NCBI RefSeq assembly: GCF_003944765.1
Contig: NZ_RWIU01000005.1
Span: forward strand, 248,001-312,000
Length of the DNA: 64,000 nucleotides
Direction of reading: 5' to 3'
Source of the DNA: Hymenobacter perfusus
GTDB taxonomy: Bacteria; Bacteroidota; Bacteroidia; Cytophagales; Hymenobacteraceae
The number at the start of each line of letters is the position of its first letter. The stretch's first letter is position 1. This document shows, piece by piece, positions 12,140 to 21,536 of this stretch. The notes beneath the pieces are model-generated. The model was not told the DNA's origin, searched no databases, and saw only the letters and a list, made by a program, of their open reading frames with translations. The position numbers were made by a program, and so were the translations under genes.

Positions 12140-13705
12140 ATGAAAAAATACCTTCTCCTACTGGGTCTTACGCTGGGAGGAGGGGCGGTACTCAGCTCCT
12201 GCGAAAGTCTCCTGGACGTGAATACCGACCCCAACAACCCCATTACCTCCACACCTAACTTCCTGCTGCCCGGCATCATCTCGCAGGGCGTGCAGACGCA
12301 GATGTTCACGGCGCTGACCACTACGTACCTGAGCCAGTACACGGTGCGTAAAACCCCGGCCAGCAGCACCGACCAGTACAACCTGACCAACGGAAACAGC
12401 ACCAATACTTTCAATTACACCTACTTCTACTCCGCCGGCAATATCCCCACCATGTCGGCGGCAGCGGAGCAGGAAGGCTCGCCGCACTACGTGGGTGCCG
12501 GCAAGATTCTGATGGCCATGGACCTGGCGCATGCCACGGATATGCTGGGCGACATTCCGTACACCGATGCCTTCAAAGGCGCGCAGAACTACACGCCGCA
12601 GTATGACTCGCAGGAAAGCATCTACCAGACTATTCTGACGCTGTGCGACGAAGGTATTGCGCTGATGCAGAAGCCGGCCGCCGAAAATTTCCGGCCGCTG
12701 TATATCACTTCCCCCAGCATCTCGGGCGACATTCTGTTCCGGGGAGATGTGCAGAAATGGATCCGGTTTGCCAACGGCCTCAAGGCCCGGCAGCTCAACC
12801 ACCTCACCAAAAAAAGCACCTACAATCCGCAGCAGATTCTGACGCTTATCGACCAGAGCATGACCAGCTCGGCCGACGACGCGCAGCTGCAGTACCAGAC
12901 GGCGGTGGCCCCGCTGTCCGGCACCACCAACATCTTCGGGACCACGCGTAACAACTACGCCACGGCTACCTTTTCCGGCAACATCATCCGGTACCTGAAC
13001 GGCAGCGTGGGCAGTGCCGCCTACCCCGGCGTGGTGGATCCGCGCCTGCCGGTAATGGCCACGGCCACCAGCACCGGCAACGACCCCGGCGTAGCGCAGG
13101 CCAGCACCGCCAATATTGTGAACGGCTACACCGACTTCTACAGCTCCTGGTATGCCCGCGACCTGGGCTATTTTGAAGTACTCACCTTCCACGAGCTGAA
13201 GTTCATTGAGGCGGAGGCGGCCTTCCGGGCCGGCAATCTGGGGCGTGCCCTTACGGCCTACCGGGCCGGCATTCGGGCCCACATGCAGAAGATAGGCGGG
13301 GGCGGATCCAATGCGCTGCCGCCGGTTACGTTTCCGCTCATTTCGCAGGTCCAGATTGACACCTACCTGAGCAGCCCGGCCGTGGCCCAGAACGAAGGTG
13401 AACTGTCGCTCAAGCGCATCATGGAGCAGAAGTACATTGCCATGTTCCTCAACCCGGAGTCGTGGTCGGACCTGCGCCGCTTCGATTTCGACCAGACCAT
13501 TTATCCGAACCTGAAGTACCCGAACAACGCCAACAGCACCCTGGCCGCCAAGCCCGACCTGAAGGACCGGTGGCCGCGCCGCATGCTGCCCGGGGCAACG
13601 GAAGTGCTCTACAACCCGCAGGCCATTGCCAAGCTGTTCAGCGAAGCCGGGGCCACGTCCAATGACGACTACGTGGGCAAGCCCCTGTGGTGGGACCGGC
13701 CCTAA
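12140..13705 (+). CDS. SusD/RagB-type nutrient-binding lipoprotein
   Basis: 521 residues from the ATG at 12140. The signal peptide ends in a lipobox (LSSC, Cys near 19), so it should be anchored on the outer membrane as the lid of the SusC partner 104 bp upstream. It has the SusD-like start LDVNTDPNNP and a TPR-rich body, with LMAMDLAHATDMLGDIPY, the conserved YTDAF, and ESWSDLRRFDF near the C-terminus. It belongs to the shorter SusD-like group of about 500 residues. The ligand is unknown. Confidence 0.92.
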   Translation: MKKYLLLLGLTLGGGAVLSSCESLLDVNTDPNNPITSTPNFLLPGIISQGVQTQMFTALTTTYLSQYTVRKTPASSTDQYNLTNGNSTNTFNYTYFYSAGNIPTMSAAAEQEGSPHYVGAGKILMAMDLAHATDMLGDIPYTDAFKGAQNYTPQYDSQESIYQTILTLCDEGIALMQKPAAENFRPLYITSPSISGDILFRGDVQKWIRFANGLKARQLNHLTKKSTYNPQQILTLIDQSMTSSADDAQLQYQTAVAPLSGTTNIFGTTRNNYATATFSGNIIRYLNGSVGSAAYPGVVDPRLPVMATATSTGNDPGVAQASTANIVNGYTDFYSSWYARDLGYFEVLTFHELKFIEAEAAFRAGNLGRALTAYRAGIRAHMQKIGGGGSNALPPVTFPLISQVQIDTYLSSPAVAQNEGELSLKRIMEQKYIAMFLNPESWSDLRRFDFDQTIYPNLKYPNNANSTLAAKPDLKDRWPRRMLPGATEVLYNPQAIAKLFSEAGATSNDDYVGKPLWWDRP

Positions 13706-13737
13706 TTATCTCCTTTCTGCTTTAGCTTTTCTGCCCC

Positions 13738-15000
13738 ATGACGATAATTTCCGCTTTATCCCGCTGGCAGCGTGTGCTGCCGGCGGTGCTGCTGGCCCTG
13801 ACGGCCCTGGTTTCCACCAGCTGCGAGAAAGAGCCTTTCGATGACACCTACAACGTGGTAGGCGAAACCGGTTTCACTACTATTGTTACCACCGGTGCCA
13901 CCAAGTACGCCGCCGGGGAGCGGGTGCTGCTGGCAGTGCCCTACAATGCCAACGACAACCTGCAGGAAATCAGCATTTTTCAGGTGATTAACCGCCAGGA
14001 CTCGGCTGTAGTGGGCACCTTCCCGGCAGCGGGCGTGTACAACGCGCCTTCCCAGACGCTGGTGCAGCAATTGGCGTACACTGTCCCGGCGAATCTGGCT
14101 AACAAAACCCCGGTGCGGGTGGATGTAACGCTCACCTTTGCCAACGGCAGCCGGAGCCTGCGCCGCTTCACCTACAACGTAGCCGCCACGCCTACCCTGA
14201 AATTCGGCGCTACGCCCGCTACTTACCGCAACGGCCTCAGCGCCACCGCCCAGGCTGCCGGAGATATCATCGGCTACGCGCTGGTTATCAATGAGGGCGG
14301 CGTAGGGGTGCTACCCGCGCCCCCGGCCACTACTACTTCTACCCTGTACAAAAACGTGGACAGCCTGGCCTACGGCTACGTGGATGATGCGGGCAAGGCA
14401 TTCCGGCTGGGCGTAGTGGCGGCCCCGTCTAACGGCGTTGCCACCAACCGTACCGTTGACGTGCGCGTGCCGGCCGGGCAGGCGGGTAAAACCATCCGCT
14501 TCGCATTCTTCGCCTACTCCCAGACGCAGGTAACCACGCTGACTTCTACCCCGCTGGCCGTAGCCGCCCCCACCAGCTTCACGGGCCTGAAAACCGGGCG
14601 CGTCAGTTTCGGCCCCAGCTCCTCCCCCGATTCGCTGGCTTTCAACCTGAAAACTGGCCTCAATGAGCCCGCCGCCAACCCCGCCACCGCCAAAGACCTG
14701 CTGATAAGCAGTATTTCGGGCGGAGCAGTTTCGCTGAGCGCGGCCAACACCACCCGCTACTACAAGCTGCCAGCCGCTACCGTGGCTACCGGCTACTATA
14801 ACACGGCCACGGCCAACGCGGTAGGTACCCTGCTGTTCCAGAACACCACCTCCGCCGACCTGGGCGCGGTGGCCCTGAACGACGTGTACGCCGTGCGCGT
14901 GCGGGGCACCGGCGAGATGATGCTCCTGCGCATCACCGGCGTGAAACCCAGCACCGCCGGCTCTACCGGCCGCGTCAAGTTTGAGTACCGCACGCTGTAG
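13738..15000 (+). CDS. Secreted lipoprotein in the SusCD operon (SusE/F position)
   Basis: 420 residues with a signal peptide and lipobox (STSC, Cys about 29), 32 bp after the SusD-like gene and just before a strong terminator. The body is beta-rich and Thr/Ala-rich, and looks like two or three Ig-like domains. I do not recognise a named family. Third genes in SusCD operons often encode surface glycan-binding lipoproteins; by position this one probably helps capture the ligand at the cell surface. That role is inferred from context only. Confidence 0.7.
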   Translation: MTIISALSRWQRVLPAVLLALTALVSTSCEKEPFDDTYNVVGETGFTTIVTTGATKYAAGERVLLAVPYNANDNLQEISIFQVINRQDSAVVGTFPAAGVYNAPSQTLVQQLAYTVPANLANKTPVRVDVTLTFANGSRSLRRFTYNVAATPTLKFGATPATYRNGLSATAQAAGDIIGYALVINEGGVGVLPAPPATTTSTLYKNVDSLAYGYVDDAGKAFRLGVVAAPSNGVATNRTVDVRVPAGQAGKTIRFAFFAYSQTQVTTLTSTPLAVAAPTSFTGLKTGRVSFGPSSSPDSLAFNLKTGLNEPAANPATAKDLLISSISGGAVSLSAANTTRYYKLPAATVATGYYNTATANAVGTLLFQNTTSADLGAVALNDVYAVRVRGTGEMMLLRITGVKPSTAGSTGRVKFEYRTL

Positions 15001-15016
15001 CTTACCTCTTCGTACC

Positions 15017-15053
15017 AACAAAAAAGGCCGCTCAGTGAGCGGCCTTTTTTGTT
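15017..15053. terminator. Bidirectional terminator after the SusCD operon
   Basis: AAAAAAGGCCGCTCA pairs almost perfectly with its complement GTGAGCGGCCTTTTTT. It has an A run on one side and a T run on the other, and lies between convergent genes. Confidence 0.9.
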
Positions 15054-15078
15054 GGGAGTTCAGGCTTTAACCCGGCAA

Positions 15079-16851
15079 CTACCGGCCGCCAAACAGCCGC
15101 TCGAAGAAGCCGCCGCGCCGCTTGGTCTTGGTTTTCACCTTCACTTTGGTAGGCGTCGAAGACGGGCGCGTTACCACCGGGCGGGGCGCAGCAGGTTGTG
15201 GTGCCGGCGCAGCTGGCGGCACGGGCTGTGGCACCGGTACCGGCGCGGGGGTTGGCTCTGGTGGGGCCTGTTGGGCCACAATCACTTCGGCGGGGCGGCC
15301 GTTGGTGCGCACCGAAATGGGCCGACTCTCATTGTGCAGCCGGTCGAAGGCGGTGAGGTAGTAGGCGTAGCTTCGGCCGAAACGGGCCGTGGTATCCTGA
15401 AACTGCAGCTTGCGGCCGGCCTGGGGCCGCACAATAGCCAGCAGGTTGCGCGGGTCGTCGGGGCTGGGCGTCTGGTCCTCCTCGAAGCGGTAGAGGGCGT
15501 AGTAGCGGGCCTCGTCGCCGTCGGCGGCGGCGGGGCCGGGCTGCCAGGTGAGGGTGTTTACCGTGAGCTGGGTAGCCACCATAAGCTGCTGGGCCGGGCG
15601 GGGCGGCACGGCATCCAGCCAAGGCATAGTGGGCACCAGAGCCGGGTAGCGGAACTCGTGCAGCCGCAAGGAGTCAGTGGTGTGCAGGGCATTGGCCATC
15701 AGGGAGCGAGAGCTGAAAAACACGCTGCCGTTCACCTCGGCCGGGAACGTGCGGTTGAAGCGTACCTGCCGGGGCAGCTCGCGCGGGTTGCGCCACACTG
15801 TATCGGAGCGGGTGCTTTCCAGCATGCGGTACGCCCCGTGCCCGATGTACATGTGCCGGCCGTTGGCGTTGCGCGCCCACCACTCCACCAGCACCGGGTA
15901 CTGCGCCACCCGAAATCCGGTACTCCAGTACAGCTGCGGCAGCAAATAATCTACCCAGCCTTGGCGGGTCCACTCCAGCGCGTCGGCGTACAGGCCATCG
16001 TAGCCCTGGAAGGCCTTGGTGGCCGAGCCGTTGGGGTCGGAGGTTTGGTTGCGCCACACGCCGAAGGGCGAAATACCGAACTTTACCCACCGCTTGGTGT
16101 GCTGGATGGAGTCGTGCAAATCCCGGATGAGCAGGTTCACGTTCTGCCGCCGCCACGCCGCCACCGGCAGGTTATCGGGGTTGAAGCGGGCGAAGGCGTC
16201 CTCGTCGTGAATGACCTGATTGGCCTCCGGATACGGGTAGAAGTAGTCGTCGAAATGCACCCCGTCGATGTCGTAGCGGCGCACCACGTCCAGAATCACC
16301 TGATTGATGTAGGCGCGCACTTCCGGCAGACCGGGGTTGTATAGCAGCTTGCCCGCAAAGCGAATGAACCACTCGGGGTGCTTGCGGTACGGGTGGCTGG
16401 CGGCCAGCCGGCGCGTTACGGTGTCCATGGTGGCGCGGTACGGGTTAAACCACGCGTGAAACTCCATGCCCCGGTTGTGGGCTTCTTCAATGAGGAAGGG
16501 TAGCGGGTCGTAGAACGGCGCGGGAGCTTTGCCCTGCGTACCGGTCAGCCACTTGCTCCAGGGCTCCAGGCTGCTCAGGTAGAAGGCATCGGAAGCGGGC
16601 CGCACCTGCACGAATACCGCGTTGATGCCGTTCTGCTGGTGCTCATCAAGCATGCGGCGGTACTCGCGGCGCTGCTGCTCGGGCGTGAGGCCCCGGCTGC
16701 TGGGCCAGTCGATGTTCTCGACGGTGGCAATCCAGACGCCGCGCAATTCCCGTTTGGGTGGCACATCGGCCGCCCGGCCCGGGACAGGCAGCAGGCAAAA
16801 ACTCAGTAACAGAAAAAGCAGGAAGCGGCCGGCGGCAATCAATCGAAACAT
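15079..16851 (-). CDS. DUF187/GHL10 family glycoside hydrolase with Fn3-like tail
   Basis: 590 residues with a signal peptide (1-27). The catalytic TIM-barrel region, about 33-410, has the family's landmarks: RGVWIATVENIDWPS, VFVQVRPASDAFY, FHAWFNPYR, DIDGVHFDDYFYPYP and DYLLPQLYWSTGF. Next come a fibronectin-III-like domain (about 420-520), a Pro/Ala linker and a basic C-terminus (KVKVKTKTKRRGG). This family (YngK type) is thought to cleave bacterial polysaccharide or peptidoglycan-linked glycans; substrates are poorly defined. It converges on the SusCD operon and may act on its ligand (inference). Confidence 0.88.
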   Translation of the reverse strand: MFRLIAAGRFLLFLLLSFCLLPVPGRAADVPPKRELRGVWIATVENIDWPSSRGLTPEQQRREYRRMLDEHQQNGINAVFVQVRPASDAFYLSSLEPWSKWLTGTQGKAPAPFYDPLPFLIEEAHNRGMEFHAWFNPYRATMDTVTRRLAASHPYRKHPEWFIRFAGKLLYNPGLPEVRAYINQVILDVVRRYDIDGVHFDDYFYPYPEANQVIHDEDAFARFNPDNLPVAAWRRQNVNLLIRDLHDSIQHTKRWVKFGISPFGVWRNQTSDPNGSATKAFQGYDGLYADALEWTRQGWVDYLLPQLYWSTGFRVAQYPVLVEWWARNANGRHMYIGHGAYRMLESTRSDTVWRNPRELPRQVRFNRTFPAEVNGSVFFSSRSLMANALHTTDSLRLHEFRYPALVPTMPWLDAVPPRPAQQLMVATQLTVNTLTWQPGPAAADGDEARYYALYRFEEDQTPSPDDPRNLLAIVRPQAGRKLQFQDTTARFGRSYAYYLTAFDRLHNESRPISVRTNGRPAEVIVAQQAPPEPTPAPVPVPQPVPPAAPAPQPAAPRPVVTRPSSTPTKVKVKTKTKRRGGFFERLFGGR

Positions 16852-17200
16852 CCCCGTAAAGTTAGGGAGTGCGGCGGGGAACTGACGGCGAATATGTCAT
16901 GGCAATTAGGCACGCCGAATCAATAGCACATTTTTCGTGTGCTGAGGCCCGACCAACGGAAAGCTCTTGCAGCAAATTCGTCCACAGAAGACAGAGGGTG
17001 TAGAGACGCGTATTCGCGTCTCATCGTCCGCGCCGCCCTGCCGCGCCTTGTTCAGCTGGAAAGCCCCATCGCGCAGCAAACACCTGATATGCAGCACGCC
17101 AAAATCTTTGCACTGGTGGGGGTTTTACGCTGCGTGAAGGACGGATTAGCTGCGCTGCCCGCCATGACAACTCCTACCCTCTCACCCTCCTACCCTTATT
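16852..17200. other. Intergenic region with a short palindrome and a half copy of repeat family A
   Basis: 349 bp without a gene. It holds a small hairpin (AGCACA/TGTGCT, 16926-16944) and a perfect palindrome GAGACGCG-TATT-CGCGTCTC at 17003-17022. From about 17120 to 17200 lies a degraded right half of the family A element (GGTTTTACGCTGCGTGAAGG, then CATGACAACTCCTACCCTC). Confidence 0.6.
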
Positions 17201-17833
17201 TCACTCACTCACCAACTGTTCAAACGGCAGATCCAGCAGGTCGAAATCGGGCCAGCGCTGATGGTCGAAGTGCCACCACTCGCCGGGATAGTTCACGAAG
17301 CCCTGCCGCTTCATAGCGGCCAGCAGAATGCTGCGGTTGAAGAGCACATGGGGCGGCAGATTGCCGTAGCGCGAGTGGGCGGCGGGAGTCAGCTCATCAA
17401 AATCGGTAGGCAGCGGCAGGGGAAGGCCAGTGGCCTGTTCCACCAGGCCCACATCCACGGAGCACCCCCGGTTGTGGCGGGAGCCGCGCCAAGGCGGGGC
17501 AGCATAGTCTTCGTCGCGCACCTGCGCAAAAAAATCCACCGTTACGCTGTAGGGGCGGTAAGCATCGTACACACACAGGCCCAATCCCAGCCGGGTCAGC
17601 GTGGCCTGCACCCGGCTCAGAGCCTCGGCCACCGGCTGCCGCAGCAGGGCCCGCGCCTGCGAGTATACTGGCCGGCCCAACAGGTTACGGGTCGTGGCGT
17701 AGCGGATATCCAGCACCAGGCCCGGAATCAGGCGGGCCAGATCCACCAAGCGGCGCTCAGGATTGGCCACCACGCGGCGGCGGTAGTCGGAAATCGAGGA
17801 AACTACAGTGAGTCCGAAGGGGTTTACGGCCAT
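17201..17833 (-). CDS. ddpX: D-alanyl-D-alanine dipeptidase (VanX/DdpX, M15D)
   Basis: 210 residues, the usual VanX length. The zinc site is visible: SRHNRGCSVD (118-127, His120 and Asp127 as ligands) and GEWWHFD with catalytic Glu185 and ligand His188. YDAYRP (89-94) carries the transition-state Arg. The enzyme cleaves D-Ala-D-Ala into two alanines. There is no signal peptide, so it probably works in the cytoplasm on recycled cell-wall dipeptide. No VanH/VanA-type partner is present, so glycopeptide resistance is not supported. The nearby GH3 (NagZ-like) gene fits peptidoglycan turnover. Confidence 0.9.
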   Translation of the reverse strand: MAVNPFGLTVVSSISDYRRRVVANPERRLVDLARLIPGLVLDIRYATTRNLLGRPVYSQARALLRQPVAEALSRVQATLTRLGLGLCVYDAYRPYSVTVDFFAQVRDEDYAAPPWRGSRHNRGCSVDVGLVEQATGLPLPLPTDFDELTPAAHSRYGNLPPHVLFNRSILLAAMKRQGFVNYPGEWWHFDHQRWPDFDLLDLPFEQLVSE

Positions 17834-18069
17834 AAAGCAAACAACCGGACCAAACTAGGTAGCCGCAATTGATGGTAGGGGCAACATACGCCCGTTAGGC
17901 TCTTACCGTTATAAAAACGTTGTTATTTTGCTGAGACGCAGAATTTCCGGCCGGTTATCGGCTCTTGTTGCCAGGAAGCATAACGCCTACCACAGGCCCA
18001 AAGCAAAACCCCACCCTGCCTGGAAAGTACCAGCGCAGCACGGGGTTTCACGGGCTGTTGCTCCGGAAG

Positions 18070-18270
18070 CTAGTTGACCGACTCTTTGGGCGCGGTCTTT
18101 TCGTCCGACTTATCAGCCTGACCACCGCCTTCGAGGCCGTTGGTCTGGTCACTGTCGCCGTAGCCGCCCCGGATACCGTCGCCGCTGTCCTGGGCAAGGT
18201 CCTTCTGGGTAGTTTCAGGCGTTTTAGGTGCGCTATTTTCGTTTTCGGGCTGTGGTGTTTGCTGGGCCAT
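18070..18270 (-). CDS. Small hydrophilic protein, unknown
   Basis: 66 residues from the ATG at 18270, with a longer frame open upstream. It is rich in Gln, Glu, Asp, Lys and Gly, with no hydrophobic segment and a middle GDGIRGGYGDSDQTNGLEGGG. It looks intrinsically disordered. I do not recognise a family. The reading is supported only by frame and composition, and by a clean ATG next to the divergent gene at 18450. Confidence 0.5.
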   Translation of the reverse strand: MAQQTPQPENENSAPKTPETTQKDLAQDSGDGIRGGYGDSDQTNGLEGGGQADKSDEKTAPKESVN

Positions 18271-18449
18271 ACTGACTGCGTAAGAAGAAGTGGAAAGGGA
18301 AGGAGAAGAAGGTGTCGGCCGCTGGCAGACGTCCTGCCTGAAGCTATACGCGCGCTGGCCGGCGGTGTTGGCGGAACACAGCTGGAAATCCGGCACTTTC
18401 TACCGAATTTAGAGCCGATTTTTCTTGATTTTTCGTCTGGCTATCCGGT

Positions 18450-19580
18450 ATGTCTGCTCCCTCTTCTTCCGATTCCTTCCTGCTCAAAACCACCGAAGAG
18501 CTTCTGTATCTGGTGCAACACCCAGAGCTATACCATCCCGAGCTGCTTGCCGAAGCTGGCCGGGAGTTGCGCCGGCGCGGAGCAACGGTGCCGCGTCCGG
18601 CCCAGCCGGAAGCCGCTCCCGAGCTTAATGAGTATGAGCAGCCAGCGGCTTCCTCGGTAGTGCGCTGGTGGCCGGCGGCGGCTATCGGCGCAGCCGTGCT
18701 GGGACTGGGCTGGTGGGGCCTGCGCGACTCTTCGGGGGCGGAGGCAACCAAAGTCAAGCCGGCCGAGGCGAAACCCATTGTGCTGGAAGCTGTGAAGGCA
18801 AAGCAGCTGCCCACCTTCGAAGCCGAAGCCGCCCGCCAGGTGGCCGCTACCCGCCGCCAGCTGCCCGCCGCCGACCGGGCCGATACCACCGCTACCGGCC
18901 GCTTTGCCCGCACGGCCCGCCGCTACTGGCTGGCCGAAAACGCCGCTGCCTACCTCACTGCTCAAGCCGAGGGCGACTCGGCTTCCGCCGTCTTCACGGG
19001 CCAGATCGACCTGACGCTGGAGCGCATTACGTGGTTTATGAAGGCGCGCGCCTACGACCAGCATCTGCACCCGATTATGGAGGAGCGCCTCAACGAAATG
19101 CAGCAGGGCCTCACGCTGCGCCGTTCCTCGCTCAAAACCATCAAATCCCAGTATGAATTGGGGGCGGAAATAACCAATGCCGAAGCCGCCTTCACCGAGG
19201 CCGCCGAAGCCGCCGATATCAGCCGGGTAGTGCAGGGCCTGCCTTCGCAGCGGACGCCCATTGCCGGCAACCTGGCCGCCCTGAACGGAGCGCCCAAAGC
19301 TGCACCGGCCAAGGAAGGCTACACGGTGGTGCAAACCCTGCCCGCCCCACGTCAGAACCAGAATCCGCTTTATATCATCGACGGCGAAGCCCTGCCCAGC
19401 GACCCTTCAACCGGCGAGGCTCCGGCTGGCATCCGCAATCTGCCCGCGTCGGCCTTTGCCCGCATTGTGGTGGTGAAGCGCCAGACGGCCGTCAAAGCCT
19501 TCGGCCCCCGCGCCCACGATGGGGCGGTAATCATCGTGACGAAAGCCGCCGCTAACCGTGGCGCTGGCACCTCCCTGTAA
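18450..19580 (+). CDS. Membrane-anchored protein ending in an isolated TonB-receptor plug-like domain
   Basis: 376 residues. Residues 11-44 form a short helical module (TEELLYLVQHPELYHPEL..AGRELRRRG) that also starts the next gene's rhomboid. One membrane segment spans about 72-92. A charged helical middle follows, then from about 318 a stretch that mimics the plug of SusC-type receptors: NPLYIIDGEALP, then IVVVKRQTAVKAFGPRA and DGAVIIVTKA. There is no barrel. Similar orphan plug-like tails occur on some Bacteroidota membrane proteins such as BlaR1-like peptidases; their role is not settled. It may touch TonB-system or envelope partners (inference). Confidence 0.65.
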   Translation: MSAPSSSDSFLLKTTEELLYLVQHPELYHPELLAEAGRELRRRGATVPRPAQPEAAPELNEYEQPAASSVVRWWPAAAIGAAVLGLGWWGLRDSSGAEATKVKPAEAKPIVLEAVKAKQLPTFEAEAARQVAATRRQLPAADRADTTATGRFARTARRYWLAENAAAYLTAQAEGDSASAVFTGQIDLTLERITWFMKARAYDQHLHPIMEERLNEMQQGLTLRRSSLKTIKSQYELGAEITNAEAAFTEAAEAADISRVVQGLPSQRTPIAGNLAALNGAPKAAPAKEGYTVVQTLPAPRQNQNPLYIIDGEALPSDPSTGEAPAGIRNLPASAFARIVVVKRQTAVKAFGPRAHDGAVIIVTKAAANRGAGTSL

Positions 19581-19680
19581 GCAGCGGTAATCCTGTCAGG
19601 CAGTGCGCCCTGGCAGGGTTTATGACGCCGCCCTCATTACACCGCGCCGGTTGTATTGGGGGCGGCTTCTTTTTCCGTCT

Positions 19681-20517
19681 ATGGCTGATTCTCCTACTCC
19701 CGCCGAGCTGTTTGCCCGGAAAACCGACGCCGAGCTGCTGTATCTGGCTCAGCACGCGCAGCAGTACCCGGCCGCCGTGGGCCAAGCGGCCGTGCAGGAG
19801 TTGCAGCGGCGGGGCCTCGTGCCGGATATGCAGTCGGCAGCCATTCAGTCGCCCCCGCCTCGCTCTCCTGAACCCACGGCCGGCAGCGTAACCTGGGGAG
19901 CCATCCGGGGCATTTTTGGGTTCCGGGCGGGCTACCGTGTCACACCGCTGCTACTGTGGCTGAACCTACTGGGCTACATGGCGCTGGGCCTCAGCGGGCA
20001 CAACTTCTGGCAGCCCGCCAGCGCCGAACTCGTCCGGTGGGGCTCCAACTTCTCCCCCCTTACCTTACCTGATGAGCCGTGGCGGCTGCTGAGCAGCACT
20101 TTCCTGCACGGCGGCGTGGCCCATCTGCTGCTGAACATGTCGTCCCTAGTGTTTCTGGGGCTCCTGACGGAACGCCTGACTGGCTCTCGCCGGTTGCTGC
20201 TGGTGTACCTGTTGTGCGGGGTGGGCGGTAGTCTGGCCAGTTTGTGGTGGCACACGGCAGGCGTGAATTCGGTGGGAGCTTCGGGGGCTATTTTTGGGCT
20301 CTATGGCCTGCTGCTGGCTACGCTGGTCCGGCGGCCGGCAGCCTTTTCCCGCCCCGAGCGGTACACCGTGTTGCTGTTCGTGTTCTACCTGATGGTGAGC
20401 AGCCTCACGGGCGGGCTACAGGCCCACACCACCGATAATGCGGCCCATGTCGGCGGTCTGCTGACCGGAGCAGTACTGGGAGCCGCGCTGCCCCCGGCTA
20501 CCTCGCCCCAGGCTTAG
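19681..20517 (+). CDS. Rhomboid-family intramembrane serine protease
   Basis: 278 residues from the ATG at 19681, chosen because it directly precedes the N-terminal module (TDAELLYLAQH, Y, A..ELQRRG) shared with the upstream protein. The rhomboid core has six or more hydrophobic segments, FLHGGVAHLLLNM, the catalytic Ser201 in GASGAIFG and His256 in AHVGGLL. Rhomboids cleave membrane proteins within or near their transmembrane segments. The gene lies 100 bp after the plug-like protein gene on the same strand. That single-pass neighbour is an attractive but untested substrate or partner. Confidence 0.88.
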   Translation: MADSPTPAELFARKTDAELLYLAQHAQQYPAAVGQAAVQELQRRGLVPDMQSAAIQSPPPRSPEPTAGSVTWGAIRGIFGFRAGYRVTPLLLWLNLLGYMALGLSGHNFWQPASAELVRWGSNFSPLTLPDEPWRLLSSTFLHGGVAHLLLNMSSLVFLGLLTERLTGSRRLLLVYLLCGVGGSLASLWWHTAGVNSVGASGAIFGLYGLLLATLVRRPAAFSRPERYTVLLFVFYLMVSSLTGGLQAHTTDNAAHVGGLLTGAVLGAALPPATSPQA

Positions 20518-20630
20518 CCTCGTTATTACATCACCCGATGATGTGATACAAAACAAATTACCATATATAGTATATTTACAGTATAGCAGACTCAGGCGGA
20601 GTCAGGCAGTCATTTTACGTGCGGAAGGCA

Positions 20631-21536
20631 ATGAAAAAGCTGTTTTACTTACTGGTATTGGGTTGGCTGGGAATTGGATTACGGCCGCTACAAGCACAAG
20701 GCATCGTGAATGGCGGGCTGGAAACCTGGACGGCGCGCGGGGCCTCAGAAAGTCCGCAGGGCTGGTACTCCTCCGATGAGCTGTATGGCGGCCAGGGAAT
20801 TCCGCTGGCCCTGGGTACCGTCACGAAATCAACGGACCGGCAGGCGGGCAGCTTCGCGGCCAAAATCGAGAGCAAGGCGTTTTTCGGGGCACCGTTTCCG
20901 GGTCTGCTGATGCTGGGTGACCGGTTTCGGCCTTCCGGGTTTGGCATCAGCGGAGTGCCCTACACGGGCCGGCCGGGCAGCCTGCAGTTCTGGTACAAGC
21001 TGAGCACGGCCACCAACGACACGGCCGGCGTGTACATCGTGCTGACGCGGGGCGGCGGCAATGCCATCCAACCCATTGCCGGCTACGCCGAAACCCTCCC
21101 GGCCCGCACCACCTACGGCCGGATTTCGGTGCCGTTAGGCTATGTATCGGGCCTGACTCCGGATACGCTACGGCTGTTTTTTGTAGCCGGCAACGGTCAG
21201 AGCATCGGCGTTTCCACGCTCTACGTCGATGAAATATCATTGCAGGGCACGGCTACCGCCGTGGCCCCGCCCCGCCTGCAACAGGCCCTGAGCATTTACC
21301 CCAATCCGAGTACCGACGGCGACTTTCAGCTGGCTTCCCTGAGCGAGCCCACCGTGGCTACCGCCCCCTACGAGGTAACCGATGCCGCCGGCCGACTAGT
21401 GGCCCGGCAGGCGGCGGCTCCGCTCAACCAGGCCAGCGGCCGGCGCGTAGAGTTGCACGGACAACCGGCCGGAGTGTATCTTTTGCACCTCAGCACGCCG
21501 GAAGGGCCGCTGACGCGCAAACTTCTCATTCCGTGA
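20631..21536 (+). CDS. Secreted protein with C-terminal T9SS sorting domain
   Basis: 301 residues from the ATG at 20631, which gives MKKLFYLLVLGWLG and cleavage near LQAQG. The middle, about 25-205, starts GIVNGGLETWT and is beta-rich. It resembles the carbohydrate-binding-like modules often found in secreted Bacteroidota proteins (tentative). The last ~80 residues are a type A sorting domain: LSIYPNPSTDGDF, YEVTDAAGRLV and GVYLLHLSTPEG..TRKLLI. The product should cross the outer membrane by T9SS. The AT-rich upstream stretch has a near -7 (TATATTTA) and a CATCA..TGATG inverted repeat. Its stop overlaps the next start. Confidence 0.85.
   Translation: MKKLFYLLVLGWLGIGLRPLQAQGIVNGGLETWTARGASESPQGWYSSDELYGGQGIPLALGTVTKSTDRQAGSFAAKIESKAFFGAPFPGLLMLGDRFRPSGFGISGVPYTGRPGSLQFWYKLSTATNDTAGVYIVLTRGGGNAIQPIAGYAETLPARTTYGRISVPLGYVSGLTPDTLRLFFVAGNGQSIGVSTLYVDEISLQGTATAVAPPRLQQALSIYPNPSTDGDFQLASLSEPTVATAPYEVTDAAGRLVARQAAAPLNQASGRRVELHGQPAGVYLLHLSTPEGPLTRKLLIP

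Noticed and set aside
17201..17833. Vancomycin-resistance (vanX) operon
   Set aside because: No vanH or vanA-type ligase beside it; a stand-alone dipeptidase fits cell-wall recycling.
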